The notes beneath the pieces were generated by a model. It was not told the origin of the DNA. It worked only from the letters and a program-made list of their open reading frames with translations, and did not search any database. Made by a program: the position numbers and the translations under genes. This document shows positions 9,312 to 18,643 of a stretch of DNA of 64,000 nt, piece after piece. The stretch's first letter is position 1. Each line of letters begins with the position of its first letter. This DNA comes from Rhodobacteraceae bacterium SB2 (GTDB lineage: Bacteria > Pseudomonadota > Alphaproteobacteria > Rhodobacterales > Rhodobacteraceae): the NCBI GenBank assembly GCA_001642945.1, contig LGRT01000004.1, positions 310,001 through 374,000 of the forward strand, in the 5' to 3' direction.

Positions 9312-9345
9312 AATGGCGTCTCAATTCTGAGGCGCCATTTTTTTA
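9312..9345 (+). terminator. Rho-independent terminator after rpsO
   Basis: A 12-bp stem (9312-9323 with 9328-9339, one G-U pair) closed by a 4-nt loop and followed by a run of seven T. It lies 28 bases after the rpsO stop and separates rpsO from pnp transcription, at least partly. Confidence 0.88.
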
Positions 9346-9502
9346 TAATTAAGGCAAAGATAGGCACCTCCTAATCGCGTAATCTTGGTGCCAAGCAAAC
9401 CGCTTTGCCAGCTCTTTCCATCACTGCATAATTAGGCTAAACGCCCTCTATCTGAAATCCGGCGCCCGGACTCCAGCGCCCGACATATAAGATATTGGGG
9501 TC

Positions 9503-9520
9503 AGGGGGAATTCGCCCCCT
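9503..9520 (+). promoter_or_regulatory. Hairpin in the pnp 5' leader
   Basis: AGGGGG and CCCCCT form a 6-bp stem around a 6-nt loop, ending 36 bases before the pnp ATG; a small GGCC-AATC-GGCC hairpin follows at 9529-9540. In Escherichia coli the pnp leader folds into an RNase III-cleaved hairpin used for autoregulation. That a similar control operates here is inference from position only. Confidence 0.4.
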
Positions 9521-9556
9521 ACGCAAATGGCCAATCGGCCTTATTAGGAAACATAG

Positions 9557-11698
9557 ATGTTTAATGTAACGACGAAATCAATCGAATGGGGCGAAGAGCG
9601 CCTGACACTCGAAACGGGCAAAGTGGCCCGTCAAGCCGATGGCACCGTGATTGCCACGCTCGGCGAAACCTCAGTGATGGCCAATGTGACCTTCGCAAAA
9701 GCACAAAAGCCGGGGCAAGATTTCTTCCCGCTGACCGTGCACTACCAAGAAAAATATTACGCAGCGGGTAAAATCCCGGGCGGCTTTTTCAAGCGCGAAG
9801 CGCGCCCTTCTGAAAAAGAAACTTTGACCGCGCGCTTGATTGATCGCCCAATTCGCCCCCTCTTTGTGGATGGCTTCAAAAATGAAGTCTTGGTGATGTG
9901 TACCGTTCTTAGCCATGATTTGGTGAACGATCCCGATATTGTTGCAATGATCGCGGCCTCTGCTGCGCTGACAATCTCTGGTGCGCCATTCATGGGGCCG
10001 ATCGCCGGATGCCGTGTGGGATATACCGATGGTGAGTATGTTTTAAACCCGACCGTGGATGATATGGATCATCTGCGTAACAACCCAGATCAGCGTTTAG
10101 ACCTGGTCGTTGCCGGCACCAAAGACGCCGTGATGATGGTGGAATCAGAGGCTTATGAGCTGACCGAAGAAGAGATGCTCAACGCGGTGACATTTGCCCA
10201 TGCGCAAATCCAACCCGTGATCGATTTGATCATTGATTTGGCAGAAGATGCGGCGAAAGAGCCCTTCCATTTCGAAGCCCCCGATTACGCCGATCTTTAT
10301 CAAGCGATCAAAGCGGCAGGTGACGCAGACATGCGCGCCGCGTTTGCCTTAAGCGATAAACAAGAGCGCACAGCCGCAGTCTCAGCCGCGCGTGCAACGA
10401 TCACGGCGGCGCTGAGCGACGAGCAATTGGCCGATGCCAATCTCGGATCAGCGATGAAAAAGCTGGAAGCCGGCATCCTACGCGGCGATGTGGTAAAAAC
10501 AGGCAAACGTATCGACGGACGCGGCACCAGCGATGTGCGCGGAATTGTTTGCGAAACCGGCATGCTGCCACGCACCCACGGGTCTGCTTTGTTTACGCGC
10601 GGCGAAACCCAAGGCTTGGTGGTTACCACGCTTGGCACGGGCGATGATGAGCAGATCATCGATGCCTTGCATGGAAATTCTCGCAGCAACTTCCTTTTGC
10701 ATTATAACTTCCCCCCCTATTCGGTTGGTGAAGCGGGCCGCGTGGGCCCTCCTGGTCGCCGCGAAATTGGCCACGGAAAATTAGCATGGCGCGCGCTACA
10801 GGCGGTTTTGCCTGCGGCAACCGACTTTCCTTATACCGTGCGCGTTGTCTCTGAAATCACTGAATCAAACGGATCCTCTTCCATGGCTTCCGTCTGTGGA
10901 GGCTCTTTGTCAATGATGGATGCCGGAGTTCCCTTGAAAGCCCCGGTTGCCGGCGTTGCGATGGGTCTGATCTTGGAAGACAGCGGAGATTTCGCAATCC
11001 TAACCGATATCTTGGGCGATGAAGATCACCTTGGCGATATGGATTTCAAAGTGGCGGGAACCGCTGAGGGGATCACCTCATTGCAAATGGACATCAAAGT
11101 CGCTGGCATCACGCCTGAAATCATGAAACAGGCTCTGGCGCAGGCCAAAGAGGGCCGGCTGCATATTCTTGATGAAATGTCCAAATCTCTGACCGAAGCC
11201 GCTGACTTCAGCGTTCACGCGCCGCGGATTGAAACGATGACCGTTCCAACGGATAAAATCCGTGAAGTCATCGGATCGGGCGGCAAAGTCATCCGTGAAA
11301 TCGTGGAAGTCTCGGGGGCAAAAGTCGATATCAATGATGAAGGGGTGATCAAAATCGCCTCTCCAGACGGGGAATCGATCAAAAAAGCCTATGATATGAT
11401 CTACTCAATCGTTGCCGAGCCCGAAGTGGGTAAGATTTACGATGGCAAAGTGGTGAAAATCGTTGATTTCGGAGCTTTTGTAAACTTCTTTGGCAAGCGC
11501 GATGGTTTGGTACATGTAAGCCAGATTGAAAACCGCCGCTTGAACCATCCGTCAGATGTTCTCAAAGAAGGCCAAGATGTCAAAGTCAAACTGCTCGGCT
11601 TTGATGATCGTGGCAAAGTTCGCTTGGCGATGAAAATGGTCGATCAAGAAACCGGTGCAGAAATCGTTGAAGAAAAGAAAGACGAATCTGCAGAATAA
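9557..11698 (+). CDS. pnp: Polyribonucleotide nucleotidyltransferase (PNPase)
   Basis: Phosphorolytic 3'-5' exoribonuclease of the RNA degradosome. The 713-residue length is standard. Two RNase PH-like domains (about 1-230 and 310-550) carry [28 protein letters not shown] and [14 protein letters not shown] domain follows ([12 protein letters not shown], about 570-580), then an S1 domain ([18 protein letters not shown], about 620-690) with an acidic tail. Expressed after rpsO with its own structured leader. Confidence 0.98.
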   Translation: MFNVTTKSIEWGEERLTLETGKVARQADGTVIATLGETSVMANVTFAKAQKPGQDFFPLTVHYQEKYYAAGKIPGGFFKREARPSEKETLTARLIDRPIRPLFVDGFKNEVLVMCTVLSHDLVNDPDIVAMIAASAALTISGAPFMGPIAGCRVGYTDGEYVLNPTVDDMDHLRNNPDQRLDLVVAGTKDAVMMVESEAYELTEEEMLNAVTFAHAQIQPVIDLIIDLAEDAAKEPFHFEAPDYADLYQAIKAAGDADMRAAFALSDKQERTAAVSAARATITAALSDEQLADANLGSAMKKLEAGILRGDVVKTGKRIDGRGTSDVRGIVCETGMLPRTHGSALFTRGETQGLVVTTLGTGDDEQIIDALHGNSRSNFLLHYNFPPYSVGEAGRVGPPGRREIGHGKLAWRALQAVLPAATDFPYTVRVVSEITESNGSSSMASVCGGSLSMMDAGVPLKAPVAGVAMGLILEDSGDFAILTDILGDEDHLGDMDFKVAGTAEGITSLQMDIKVAGITPEIMKQALAQAKEGRLHILDEMSKSLTEAADFSVHAPRIETMTVPTDKIREVIGSGGKVIREIVEVSGAKVDINDEGVIKIASPDGESIKKAYDMIYSIVAEPEVGKIYDGKVVKIVDFGAFVNFFGKRDGLVHVSQIENRRLNHPSDVLKEGQDVKVKLLGFDDRGKVRLAMKMVDQETGAEIVEEKKDESAE

Positions 11699-11706
11699 GT
11701 TTTGTC

Positions 11707-11735
11707 TTTGGGCCTGGCTTTGCGCCGGGCCCAAA
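11707..11735 (+). terminator. Long hairpin after pnp without U-tract
   Basis: A 12-bp GC-rich stem (11707-11718 with 11724-11735, one G-U pair) and 5-nt loop start 8 bases after the pnp stop. The following bases are A/C-rich with no T-run, so it may be a 3'-end stabiliser or a non-canonical terminator. Confidence 0.5.
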
Positions 11736-12061
11736 ACAACAATCCCACCTGCTGGTATTTAGGCCTGTACCCGCAGCGTTAACCCTTGGGGAATGCGGTA
11801 TATAAGCAATTCACACCTGCCAGATTAAAGTGCCTTACCGCCCCACAATTCATACGCATAGTCACGGTAAAATCTTCCGTCGGATCAGGTCGTGAGTCAA
11901 AGCCGGCTGCCTGAGGCAAGCGCAATCACGCAGGCGCAGCACGTCAAAATAGCGGCGCCAATAGAGGGTTTGGTACATGCTATAAAGCCGGTTGATCCGT
12001 GCAATATGACTTCCCTCGCACGCAAGCTCTTGCTAATCTCAATCTGGCCTGAAACAGTCGC

Positions 12062-12079
12062 CCAAAGCCAAGGCTTTGG
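12062..12079. promoter_or_regulatory. Inverted repeat CCAAAGCC-AA-GGCTTTGG
   Basis: Perfect 8-bp arms with a 2-nt spacer, ending 17 bases before the AGGAG of the aldehyde dehydrogenase gene. The spacer is too short for a comfortable RNA hairpin, which favours a protein-binding operator. No regulator is adjacent on this side. Confidence 0.35.
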
Positions 12080-12108
12080 AATGTATTTATTCGAATAGGA
12101 GATCTGCA

Positions 12109-13545
12109 ATGATCGAAAAGCGTCAATTCTATATCAATGGAGCTTGGACAAACCCGCTTGATGGCCAAGACCGTGACGTGATCAACCCGACCACCGAAGC
12201 GCCATGCGCGTTTATCTCGCTTGGTGGGCAGGCCGATACCGACGCCGCGGTCAGTGCAGCCAAAGCCGCCTTGCCCGCATGGATGGACACCCCTGTTGCA
12301 ACGCGGATTGCTTTGGTTGAAAAGCTATTAGACATCTATCTCACCCGCGTTGAAGATCTTGCACAAGCCACCAGCATGGAAATGGGTGCGCCGATTGATA
12401 TGGCCCGCGGCAGCCAAGTTGGTGCCGGTTCAGGCCATTTGAAAAACTTTATCCGCGCCGCCAAAAGCTTTCAATTTGATCACGCGCTTGGCGATCACGC
12501 CCCGAATGATCGGATCCTTCACGAAGCGGTTGGAGTCTGCGCCTTGATCACGCCTTGGAATTGGCCGCTCAACCAAATCGCACTTAAAGTGGGCGCGGCG
12601 GCGATTGCGGGCTGTACGATGGTTTTGAAACCCTCAGAAGAAAGCCCGCTGAACGCACTGATTTTTGCAGAATGTATGGATGCCGCAGGCTTCCCAGCCG
12701 GCGTTTTTAATTTGATAAATGGAGATGGCGCGGGCGTGGGCACACAATTATCTGTGCATAAAGACGTTGATATGGTCAGCTTTACCGGCTCAGCTCGTGC
12801 CGGAACAATCATTTCCAAAAATGCGGCTGATACGCTCAAACGCGTGCATCTGGAATTGGGGGGCAAGGGCGCCAATATCGTGTTTTCCGATGCAGATGAA
12901 AAAGCCGTTAAGCGCGGTGTCTTGCATTGCATGAACAACACAGGCCAATCCTGTAATGCCCCAACCCGGATGATGGTGCAGCGCGATATCTATGAGCAAG
13001 CCGTTGAAACCGCAATCAATACCGCCGATAACATTTCAATTGGCCCCGCCAATGAAGAGGGCCGTCATATCGGCCCTGTGGTCAATGAGGTGCAATTTAA
13101 CAAAATTCAAACGCTGATCCAAAAGGGGATTGACGAAGGCGCGCGCCTCGTGGCCGGTGGGCCCGGCCGCCCCGATGGTTTAAATCGGGGGTTTTTCATC
13201 CGCCCGACCGTTTTTGCCGATGTGCGCAATGATATGGAAATTGCCCGCGAAGAGATTTTCGGACCGGTCTTATCAATCATCCCCTTTGACACAGAAGAAG
13301 AGGCGATCGAAATGGCCAATGATACCACCTATGGGCTGACCAATTACGTACAAACGCAAGATCCGCAAAAAGCCAATCGGATGGCGCGAAAATTGCGCTC
13401 GGGTATGGTGGAAATGAATGGCAAGCCGCGCGGCGCGGGTGCGCCATTCGGGGGAATGAAGCAATCCGGAAATGGCCGCGAAGCCGGCGCTTGGGGGATT
13501 GAAGATTTTCTTGAGATCAAAGCCGTCTCTGACTGGGCCGTCTAA
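12109..13545 (+). CDS. Aldehyde dehydrogenase family protein
   Basis: NAD(P)-dependent ALDH of 478 residues. Cofactor motif ITPWNWPLNQ, FTGSARAGT, catalytic Glu in ELGGKGANIV (about 249), nucleophilic Cys in NTGQSCNAPTR (about 282) and C-terminal PFGGMKQSGNGREAG are present. AGGAG at 12097-12101 fixes the ATG at 12109; an ATG at 12076 is less likely. The next gene, convergent, is an FAD-GcvT methylamine-type dehydrogenase, so a role in oxidising an aldehyde from choline/betaine-like compounds is possible but unproven. Confidence 0.9.
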   Translation: MIEKRQFYINGAWTNPLDGQDRDVINPTTEAPCAFISLGGQADTDAAVSAAKAALPAWMDTPVATRIALVEKLLDIYLTRVEDLAQATSMEMGAPIDMARGSQVGAGSGHLKNFIRAAKSFQFDHALGDHAPNDRILHEAVGVCALITPWNWPLNQIALKVGAAAIAGCTMVLKPSEESPLNALIFAECMDAAGFPAGVFNLINGDGAGVGTQLSVHKDVDMVSFTGSARAGTIISKNAADTLKRVHLELGGKGANIVFSDADEKAVKRGVLHCMNNTGQSCNAPTRMMVQRDIYEQAVETAINTADNISIGPANEEGRHIGPVVNEVQFNKIQTLIQKGIDEGARLVAGGPGRPDGLNRGFFIRPTVFADVRNDMEIAREEIFGPVLSIIPFDTEEEAIEMANDTTYGLTNYVQTQDPQKANRMARKLRSGMVEMNGKPRGAGAPFGGMKQSGNGREAGAWGIEDFLEIKAVSDWAV

Positions 13546-13553
13546 AGCCCGAT

Positions 13554-13578
13554 AAAGGGGCCACGCGGCCCCTTTTTT
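13554..13578 (+). terminator. Rho-independent terminator after the aldehyde dehydrogenase gene
   Basis: AAAGGGGCC-ACGC-GGCCCCTTT, a 9-bp stem with a 4-nt loop running into six T. It starts 8 bases after the stop codon. It may also slow transcription arriving from the convergent gene on the other strand. Confidence 0.9.
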
Positions 13579-13594
13579 ATATATAGCTTAGCTT

Positions 13595-16045
13595 TTAGCC
13601 GCGCATCTTACTGCCATTTGGATCGTAAATTGGCGCCCCTAACACCTCAGCTTGATAAATTTTTCCAAGAATTTCGATGTCTAGTTGGCTGCCAGGGGCT
13701 GAATGGGCAATTTCCACATAGCCCATTGCCATCGATTTTTGCGCGTGATGGGCATATCCGCCAGAGCTGACATAACCAATTGCCCTACCATTTTTCAAAA
13801 TCGCTTCATCATTGCAGACATCAATGCCGTCAACATCCACCACCAAACTGACCAATTTGCGCCGCGCGCCCGCGGCTTTTTGTGCCGCAGCCGTTGGCTT
13901 GCCCACAAATTCTTTCGTCCAATTCACAAATCCATCAAGGCCGCTTTCAACCACATTAAAATCGGGGCGATAATCCAGCCCCCAGGCACCCCAGCCCTTT
14001 TCCAAACGCAACGACATAAGCGCCCGCGCGCCATACCATTGATACCCAAGATCAGCCCCGGCTTCTTCAATCGCCTGCGCCAGGCGCAGCAGATAATGCG
14101 GGCGGCAATAGATTTCAAATCCCAGCTCACCGCTAAAGCTGATACGGTTTAAGATCACCGGCACTCCGCCTACGAAACAGTGCCGCGTATCGCGAAATTT
14201 CAAGGCCAAGCCCGACACGTCATCGCGACAAATCTTAGCCAATAAATCACGAGATTTAGGACCGCTCAGCGCAATTCCATGCCATAAATCGCTTACGTTG
14301 GAATATGCCACGTCGCTTGGCAACGAAGCTTCGAACCAACGCCGATGGGCCTCTTGCATGCTGCCCGAGCCGATCAGCATAAAGTGATCTTCCACAAGGC
14401 AGGCGATCGTCAAATCCCCGTATAATCTGCCCTGCGGAGTCAGCATTGGAGTTAATGATAATCGCCCGGGGCGCGGGATATGCCCCGCAAGAATCCGGTT
14501 CAGATAGGCCCGCGCGCCGAAGCCTTTAAACTCATGCTTGGCAAAATTAGCAATCTCTATTCCCCCCACAGCATTGCGCACCGCCGCCACTTCGCGCGCC
14601 ACATATTCATGGCTGCGATTGCGCTCAAAGCTAGGGTCTTCATGCGCATCCTCAGGGCCATTGGCAAACCACAACGCATGTTCCAGCCCAAAACTTTGAT
14701 CCATCCGTGCGCCTTTGGCCACAAGCCGATCATGCAGCGCGGTGGTTTTTTGAACGCGCCCCTTCGGCAAGGTTTCATTGGGAAAGGTCATCACAAACCG
14801 ACGTTCATAGTTTTCAGTTGATTTCACAGTGCCCCAATCAGGCGTCGCAAATTCGCCAAACCGCGCCACATCCATCGCCCAGACGTCGATCGAAGGCTCG
14901 CCATCAATCATCCATTCAGCCAAGCTTAACCCAACGCCGCCACCCTGGCAGAAACCCGCCATCACCCCAACCGCGACCCAGTAATTGCGCATCCCCGGCA
15001 CGGGCCCAATCATCGGGTTGCCATCCGGACCAAAGGTAAAGGGGCCATTGATCGCATCCTTAATGCCCACTTGCCCCAAAGCAGGGATACGCTCAAAACC
15101 CAATTCAAGCCGATCCGCGATCCGCTCTAAATCGGGTTGCAACAACTCATGGCCAAACTCCCAAGGGGTGCCAGCCACTTTCCAAGGGGTTCCTTTTGGC
15201 TCATAGGTGCCCAGCAACATGCCTTGGCGTTCCTGACGAAAATAAATATTTGCTTCATAATCTATGCCACAGGGCAAACGCGTCGGATGGTTGGCCACCG
15301 CATCAATTTTTTCGGTGAGCAAATAATGATGTTCCATTGGTTGCACCGGCAAATGCACGCCTTGCATATGCCCCACTTCGCGCGCCCAGAGCCCCCCGCA
15401 ATTCACGATATGTTCAGCATTGATCATCCCTTTGGGCGTGCTGACATCCCAGCTGCCATCAGCGCGTTGCGCGGTGGCAGTGGCCGGCGTATGGGTGAAA
15501 TATTGCGCCCCATAAACGCGGGCGGCTTTTGCAAACGCATAAGTCGCGCCAGACGGATCCAGATCCCCATCCTGATCATCCCAAAGCGCGGCAAGATAAT
15601 GGCTTGGATCGATCAATGGATGCCGTTCAGCCACTTCTTTGGGGCTGATAAATTCTTGATTAAGCCCCATATAGCGCGCTTTCGAGCGCTCGCGTTTCAG
15701 ATAATCATACCAGGTTTTATTCGATGCTAGATAAAACCCACCCGTGATATGAAGCCCAACAGAATGCCCCGAGAGTTCTTCAATTTCTTTATAAAGGTCA
15801 ATTGTATAACTTTGCAGGCGGCTGATATTGGGATCGCTTGAAATCGTATGAATTTGCCCTGCAGCATGCCAGCTTGACCCCGATGTCAGCTCGTTGCGTT
15901 CAAGCAATACCACATCTTTCCAGCCGAATTTTGCCAGATGAAACAAAATCGAGCAGCCGACAACCCCGCCGCCAATCACCACCACCTTGGCATGACTGGG
16001 CAATTTTTTGTCGCGAAGCTTGTCTGGTGTTTGGATATCGGGCAT
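13595..16045 (-). CDS. FAD-dependent dehydrogenase fused to GcvT domain (dimethylglycine/sarcosine dehydrogenase-like)
   Basis: 816 residues. The N-terminal DAO-type FAD domain has VVVIGGGVVGCSILFHL (21-37) and SGSSWHAAG, whose His60 matches the His that carries covalent FAD in mammalian dimethylglycine dehydrogenase. A linker domain and C-terminal GcvT folate-binding domains (about 450-810) follow. Family members oxidatively N-demethylate methylated glycines and pass the one-carbon unit to tetrahydrofolate. It lies 33 bases downstream of the MttB-like gene, so the pair probably demethylates one quaternary/tertiary amine stepwise. The exact substrate (dimethylglycine, sarcosine, proline betaine derivative) is undetermined. 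Confidence 0.88.
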   Translation of the reverse strand: MPDIQTPDKLRDKKLPSHAKVVVIGGGVVGCSILFHLAKFGWKDVVLLERNELTSGSSWHAAGQIHTISSDPNISRLQSYTIDLYKEIEELSGHSVGLHITGGFYLASNKTWYDYLKRERSKARYMGLNQEFISPKEVAERHPLIDPSHYLAALWDDQDGDLDPSGATYAFAKAARVYGAQYFTHTPATATAQRADGSWDVSTPKGMINAEHIVNCGGLWAREVGHMQGVHLPVQPMEHHYLLTEKIDAVANHPTRLPCGIDYEANIYFRQERQGMLLGTYEPKGTPWKVAGTPWEFGHELLQPDLERIADRLELGFERIPALGQVGIKDAINGPFTFGPDGNPMIGPVPGMRNYWVAVGVMAGFCQGGGVGLSLAEWMIDGEPSIDVWAMDVARFGEFATPDWGTVKSTENYERRFVMTFPNETLPKGRVQKTTALHDRLVAKGARMDQSFGLEHALWFANGPEDAHEDPSFERNRSHEYVAREVAAVRNAVGGIEIANFAKHEFKGFGARAYLNRILAGHIPRPGRLSLTPMLTPQGRLYGDLTIACLVEDHFMLIGSGSMQEAHRRWFEASLPSDVAYSNVSDLWHGIALSGPKSRDLLAKICRDDVSGLALKFRDTRHCFVGGVPVILNRISFSGELGFEIYCRPHYLLRLAQAIEEAGADLGYQWYGARALMSLRLEKGWGAWGLDYRPDFNVVESGLDGFVNWTKEFVGKPTAAAQKAAGARRKLVSLVVDVDGIDVCNDEAILKNGRAIGYVSSGGYAHHAQKSMAMGYVEIAHSAPGSQLDIEILGKIYQAEVLGAPIYDPNGSKMRG

Positions 16046-16078
16046 TGCTGAATACTCCTTTCTTGAAAATCTGGCGGC

Positions 16079-17596
16079 TTAATACCAAGCGTCTGGCAAT
16101 TCTGATTTACGCCGGGCAACAAACTCTTGCAGCGCTTCATCAATCGCTGGATCAAGCGGCGGCGCCTCATACTGGTCTAGCAAATGCGTCCAACGTTTAT
16201 GGGCGCGTTGCCGCATATCAAGCGATCCGCCATCTTCCCAACTTTCCACATTTTCACTATTGCTTAAAGCTGGTTCGTAAAACGCAGTTTGATAATTGCG
16301 CATCGTATGCGCCGCGCCCAAGAAATGCCCGCCAGGCTTTACTTCAGCGTAAGCATCGCGTGCAAAAGCCTCTTCAGAGGTCTCTAAACCTTTCAAGAAC
16401 TTCTGGTAAGCGCCCAATCGATCCGCATCCATCACCAGCTTTTCAAACCCAGTACACAGCCCGCCTTCCATCCATCCGGCCGCATGCAACACAAAATGCG
16501 CGCCCGCAAGCATTGTGGAATGCATACTGTCAGCGCTTTCATAGGCAGCTTGCGCATCCTCGATCTTGCTTGCTGTCAACGATCCCCCACAGCGCAACGG
16601 CAAACCAATGCGCCGCGCCATTTGCCCAATTACATAATTTGAAAGTACGGGCTCTGGCATGCCAAAGGTAGGGGCCCCCGATTTCAGCGACATCGAGGAT
16701 AAAAAATTACCCAGAACAAACGGCGCCCCTTCGCGCACCAATTGGCTCAAGGCACAACAGATCATCGCCTCAGCCATCGCCTGCGCGATCGAAGCCGCCG
16801 TGGAGACAGGGCCCATAGCACCCGATAAAATAAACGGCACAACGATAATGCCCTGCCCGCGCCCGCAATAAGTGCGAATGGCTTCGCTCACCACCTTATC
16901 CACCAAAAGCGGCGAATTGGTGTTTACATTGCCTAGGATCACGCATTGCGTGTCCATCGCCTCTTTTCCATGCAGAATTTCCGCCATATCCACACTGTCT
17001 TGGGCCCGGCTTTGTTCGGTAATAGCGCCCAGATGCGGTTTGTCGGTGTATCGCATATGCGCATAGACCATGTCCAAATGCCGCTTGCTGACGGGCACAT
17101 CGCAAGGCTCAACGATTACCAAACCAGAATGATGCAAGCTTGGAAGCATCTGCACCAATTTGACCAGCTTTGTAAAACTGTCCAAATCACCATAGCGGCG
17201 GCCCTGTTTCAGATCACGCACGAATGGCGCGCCATAAATCGGGGCAAACACCTGATGCGCGCCGCCAATACGCACCGAGCGTTCCGGGTTGCGCGCCCGC
17301 TGGGTAAACTCGCTTGGCGCTTTGCGGCATAATGCGCGGATCCAATCTGCAGGCGCCTTGATCAGATCCCCCTCAGGCTTAACCCCCGCCTTGCGCCAAA
17401 TCTCAAGCGCCTTGGGATCATCGCGAAACGCAATCCCCACCTCTTGCAATATCCAATCCACCTGGGTTTCTAAGCCGGCCACCACATCCGGATTTAAGGG
17501 ATCAAAAAACGGCAAATCCCGTTTCACATAGGCTGCCGTAACCGACGCGGTAGCGGCGTCATCACGCCGGTTCTTAAGACGGGTGCGGCGGGCCAT
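16079..17596 (-). CDS. Trimethylamine methyltransferase (MttB)-family protein, non-pyrrolysine type
   Basis: 505 residues of the MttB/COG5598 family, corrinoid-dependent methyltransferases acting on trimethylamine, glycine betaine, proline betaine or carnitine. The frame is open throughout with no internal UAG, so it belongs to the non-pyrrolysine branch. Conserved segments include HLGAITEQSRAQDSVDMAEIL and the GAMGPVSTAASIAQAMAEA region. I chose the ATG at 17596 because AAGGA lies 7 bases before it; the ATG at 17611 lacks this. No cognate corrinoid protein or methylcorrinoid:THF methyltransferase is in the window. Divergent from a LysR regulator. Confidence 0.88.
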   Translation of the reverse strand: MARRTRLKNRRDDAATASVTAAYVKRDLPFFDPLNPDVVAGLETQVDWILQEVGIAFRDDPKALEIWRKAGVKPEGDLIKAPADWIRALCRKAPSEFTQRARNPERSVRIGGAHQVFAPIYGAPFVRDLKQGRRYGDLDSFTKLVKLVQMLPSLHHSGLVIVEPCDVPVSKRHLDMVYAHMRYTDKPHLGAITEQSRAQDSVDMAEILHGKEAMDTQCVILGNVNTNSPLLVDKVVSEAIRTYCGRGQGIIVVPFILSGAMGPVSTAASIAQAMAEAMICCALSQLVREGAPFVLGNFLSSMSLKSGAPTFGMPEPVLSNYVIGQMARRIGLPLRCGGSLTASKIEDAQAAYESADSMHSTMLAGAHFVLHAAGWMEGGLCTGFEKLVMDADRLGAYQKFLKGLETSEEAFARDAYAEVKPGGHFLGAAHTMRNYQTAFYEPALSNSENVESWEDGGSLDMRQRAHKRWTHLLDQYEAPPLDPAIDEALQEFVARRKSELPDAWY

Positions 17597-17675
17597 TCTG
17601 CGATCCTTCATATAGCTTCAAGAAATATAGAATTAAAAAGAGGCGCTGTGATGGTTGAAAAATGTAATGATTTGG

Positions 17676-17690
17676 ATAATTTGAAATTAT
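17676..17690. promoter_or_regulatory. LysR-type T-N11-A palindrome ATAATTTGAAATTAT
   Basis: Perfect 7-bp arms around one central base, containing T-N11-A (17677-17689). It lies in the short divergent region between the MttB-like gene and the lysR-type gene and overlaps the latter's ATG (17689). This is the expected place for a LysR-family binding site and would allow strong autorepression. Confidence 0.55.
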
Positions 17691-18591
17691 GCAAGAACTC
17701 TGGAAACTTACCGCCTCACCCCGCCATTTACTGGTGTTTGAATCCGCCGCGCGTTGTCGATCATTTACCAAGGCCGGATCTGAGCTGAACGTCTCTCAAC
17801 CTGCGATTAGCACCGCGATCCGGCAACTTGAGGCGGCCTTAGGCGTCACCTTATTTCACCGACAGCATCGGCAGGTCACATTGACCCCCGCGGGCGAACA
17901 TTTGTTTCGTGATGTCGCTGCCGGATTTGAGCGTATTTTAGAGAGCGCGCGCAATCTAAGCGCCCAAGGTCAACGCAATTACGTGACGCTGAGCGCCTCA
18001 ACCGCTTTTGCAAATTATTGGATGGTACCCCAGCTTAGTGCGTTTCATCAGGCCCATCCGTTGATCGATCTACGCTTGCAAACCTCGGATCGCGAGCCCG
18101 ATATCGATGGGGAAGGGATCAGTCTGGCGATACGCCGTGGCAATGGAAACTGGGCTGGTTGCAGCAGCTATTTGCTGGCGCAGGAAGTTATTTTCCCAAT
18201 TGCAGCCCCCAGCGTGATGCAGGCGGCTCAGCCCCTGAAACGCCTTTCAGAGCTGGCCATGCAACCGCTTATTCACCTAGAAGAGCCGATCCGTGAACGG
18301 CCCGGTTGGGCGCAATATTTTGCCGCCTTCAATATCCAAATTCCAACATTAACCGGCGGGTTACGTTTGAATGATTATGCTTTGGTGCTGCAAGCAGCGA
18401 TGGCCGGCGAAGGCTTTGCCTTTGGCTGGCGACACGTTACGCGGGCATTGATCAACGCCGATCTGTTGGAAGCGCACTCAGAATGGGCCTGGCATACAGG
18501 CATGGGGTTTTATCTGGTCTGGTCCAACTTACGCCCCCTTTCAGAAAAGGCAGCGCTGACCCGCGACTGGCTGATTGAAGCCGCCGAATGA
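17689..18591 (+). CDS. LysR-family transcriptional regulator
   Basis: 300 residues. The N-terminal winged helix-turn-helix (about 10-70) shows LLVFESAARCRSFTKAG and LNVSQPAISTAIRQLE, followed by LGVTLFHR; the C-terminal part is a LysR substrate-binding domain of the GcvA-like kind. It is divergently arranged with the MttB-like/FAD-GcvT operon, and a T-N11-A palindrome lies between, so it most likely controls that operon in response to the methylated amine or a product. The effector is unknown. Confidence 0.9.
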   Translation: MQELWKLTASPRHLLVFESAARCRSFTKAGSELNVSQPAISTAIRQLEAALGVTLFHRQHRQVTLTPAGEHLFRDVAAGFERILESARNLSAQGQRNYVTLSASTAFANYWMVPQLSAFHQAHPLIDLRLQTSDREPDIDGEGISLAIRRGNGNWAGCSSYLLAQEVIFPIAAPSVMQAAQPLKRLSELAMQPLIHLEEPIRERPGWAQYFAAFNIQIPTLTGGLRLNDYALVLQAAMAGEGFAFGWRHVTRALINADLLEAHSEWAWHTGMGFYLVWSNLRPLSEKAALTRDWLIEAAE

Positions 18592-18643
18592 TGCACCATG
18601 AGGGCAGGCGCAAAGGCACGCAATAGCGGGCGCTGCTCAAAGC

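Larger units (their letters stand above)
11699..12108. other. Intergenic region between pnp and an aldehyde dehydrogenase gene
   Basis: About 410 bases without a supportable gene. It contains the post-pnp hairpin and, at its right end, an inverted repeat next to the aldehyde dehydrogenase ribosome-binding site. Short open readings on both strands around 11890-12110 resemble nothing and lack good ribosome-binding sites. Confidence 0.5.

Noticed and set aside
11892-12098. Short plus-strand open reading before the aldehyde dehydrogenase gene
   Set aside because: No ribosome-binding site or resemblance; it runs into the inverted repeat and ribosome-binding site of the next gene.
16079-17596. Possible pyrrolysine (in-frame UAG) in the MttB-like gene
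   Set aside because: The reading frame is open across its full length without any internal UAG, so this is a non-pyrrolysine family member.
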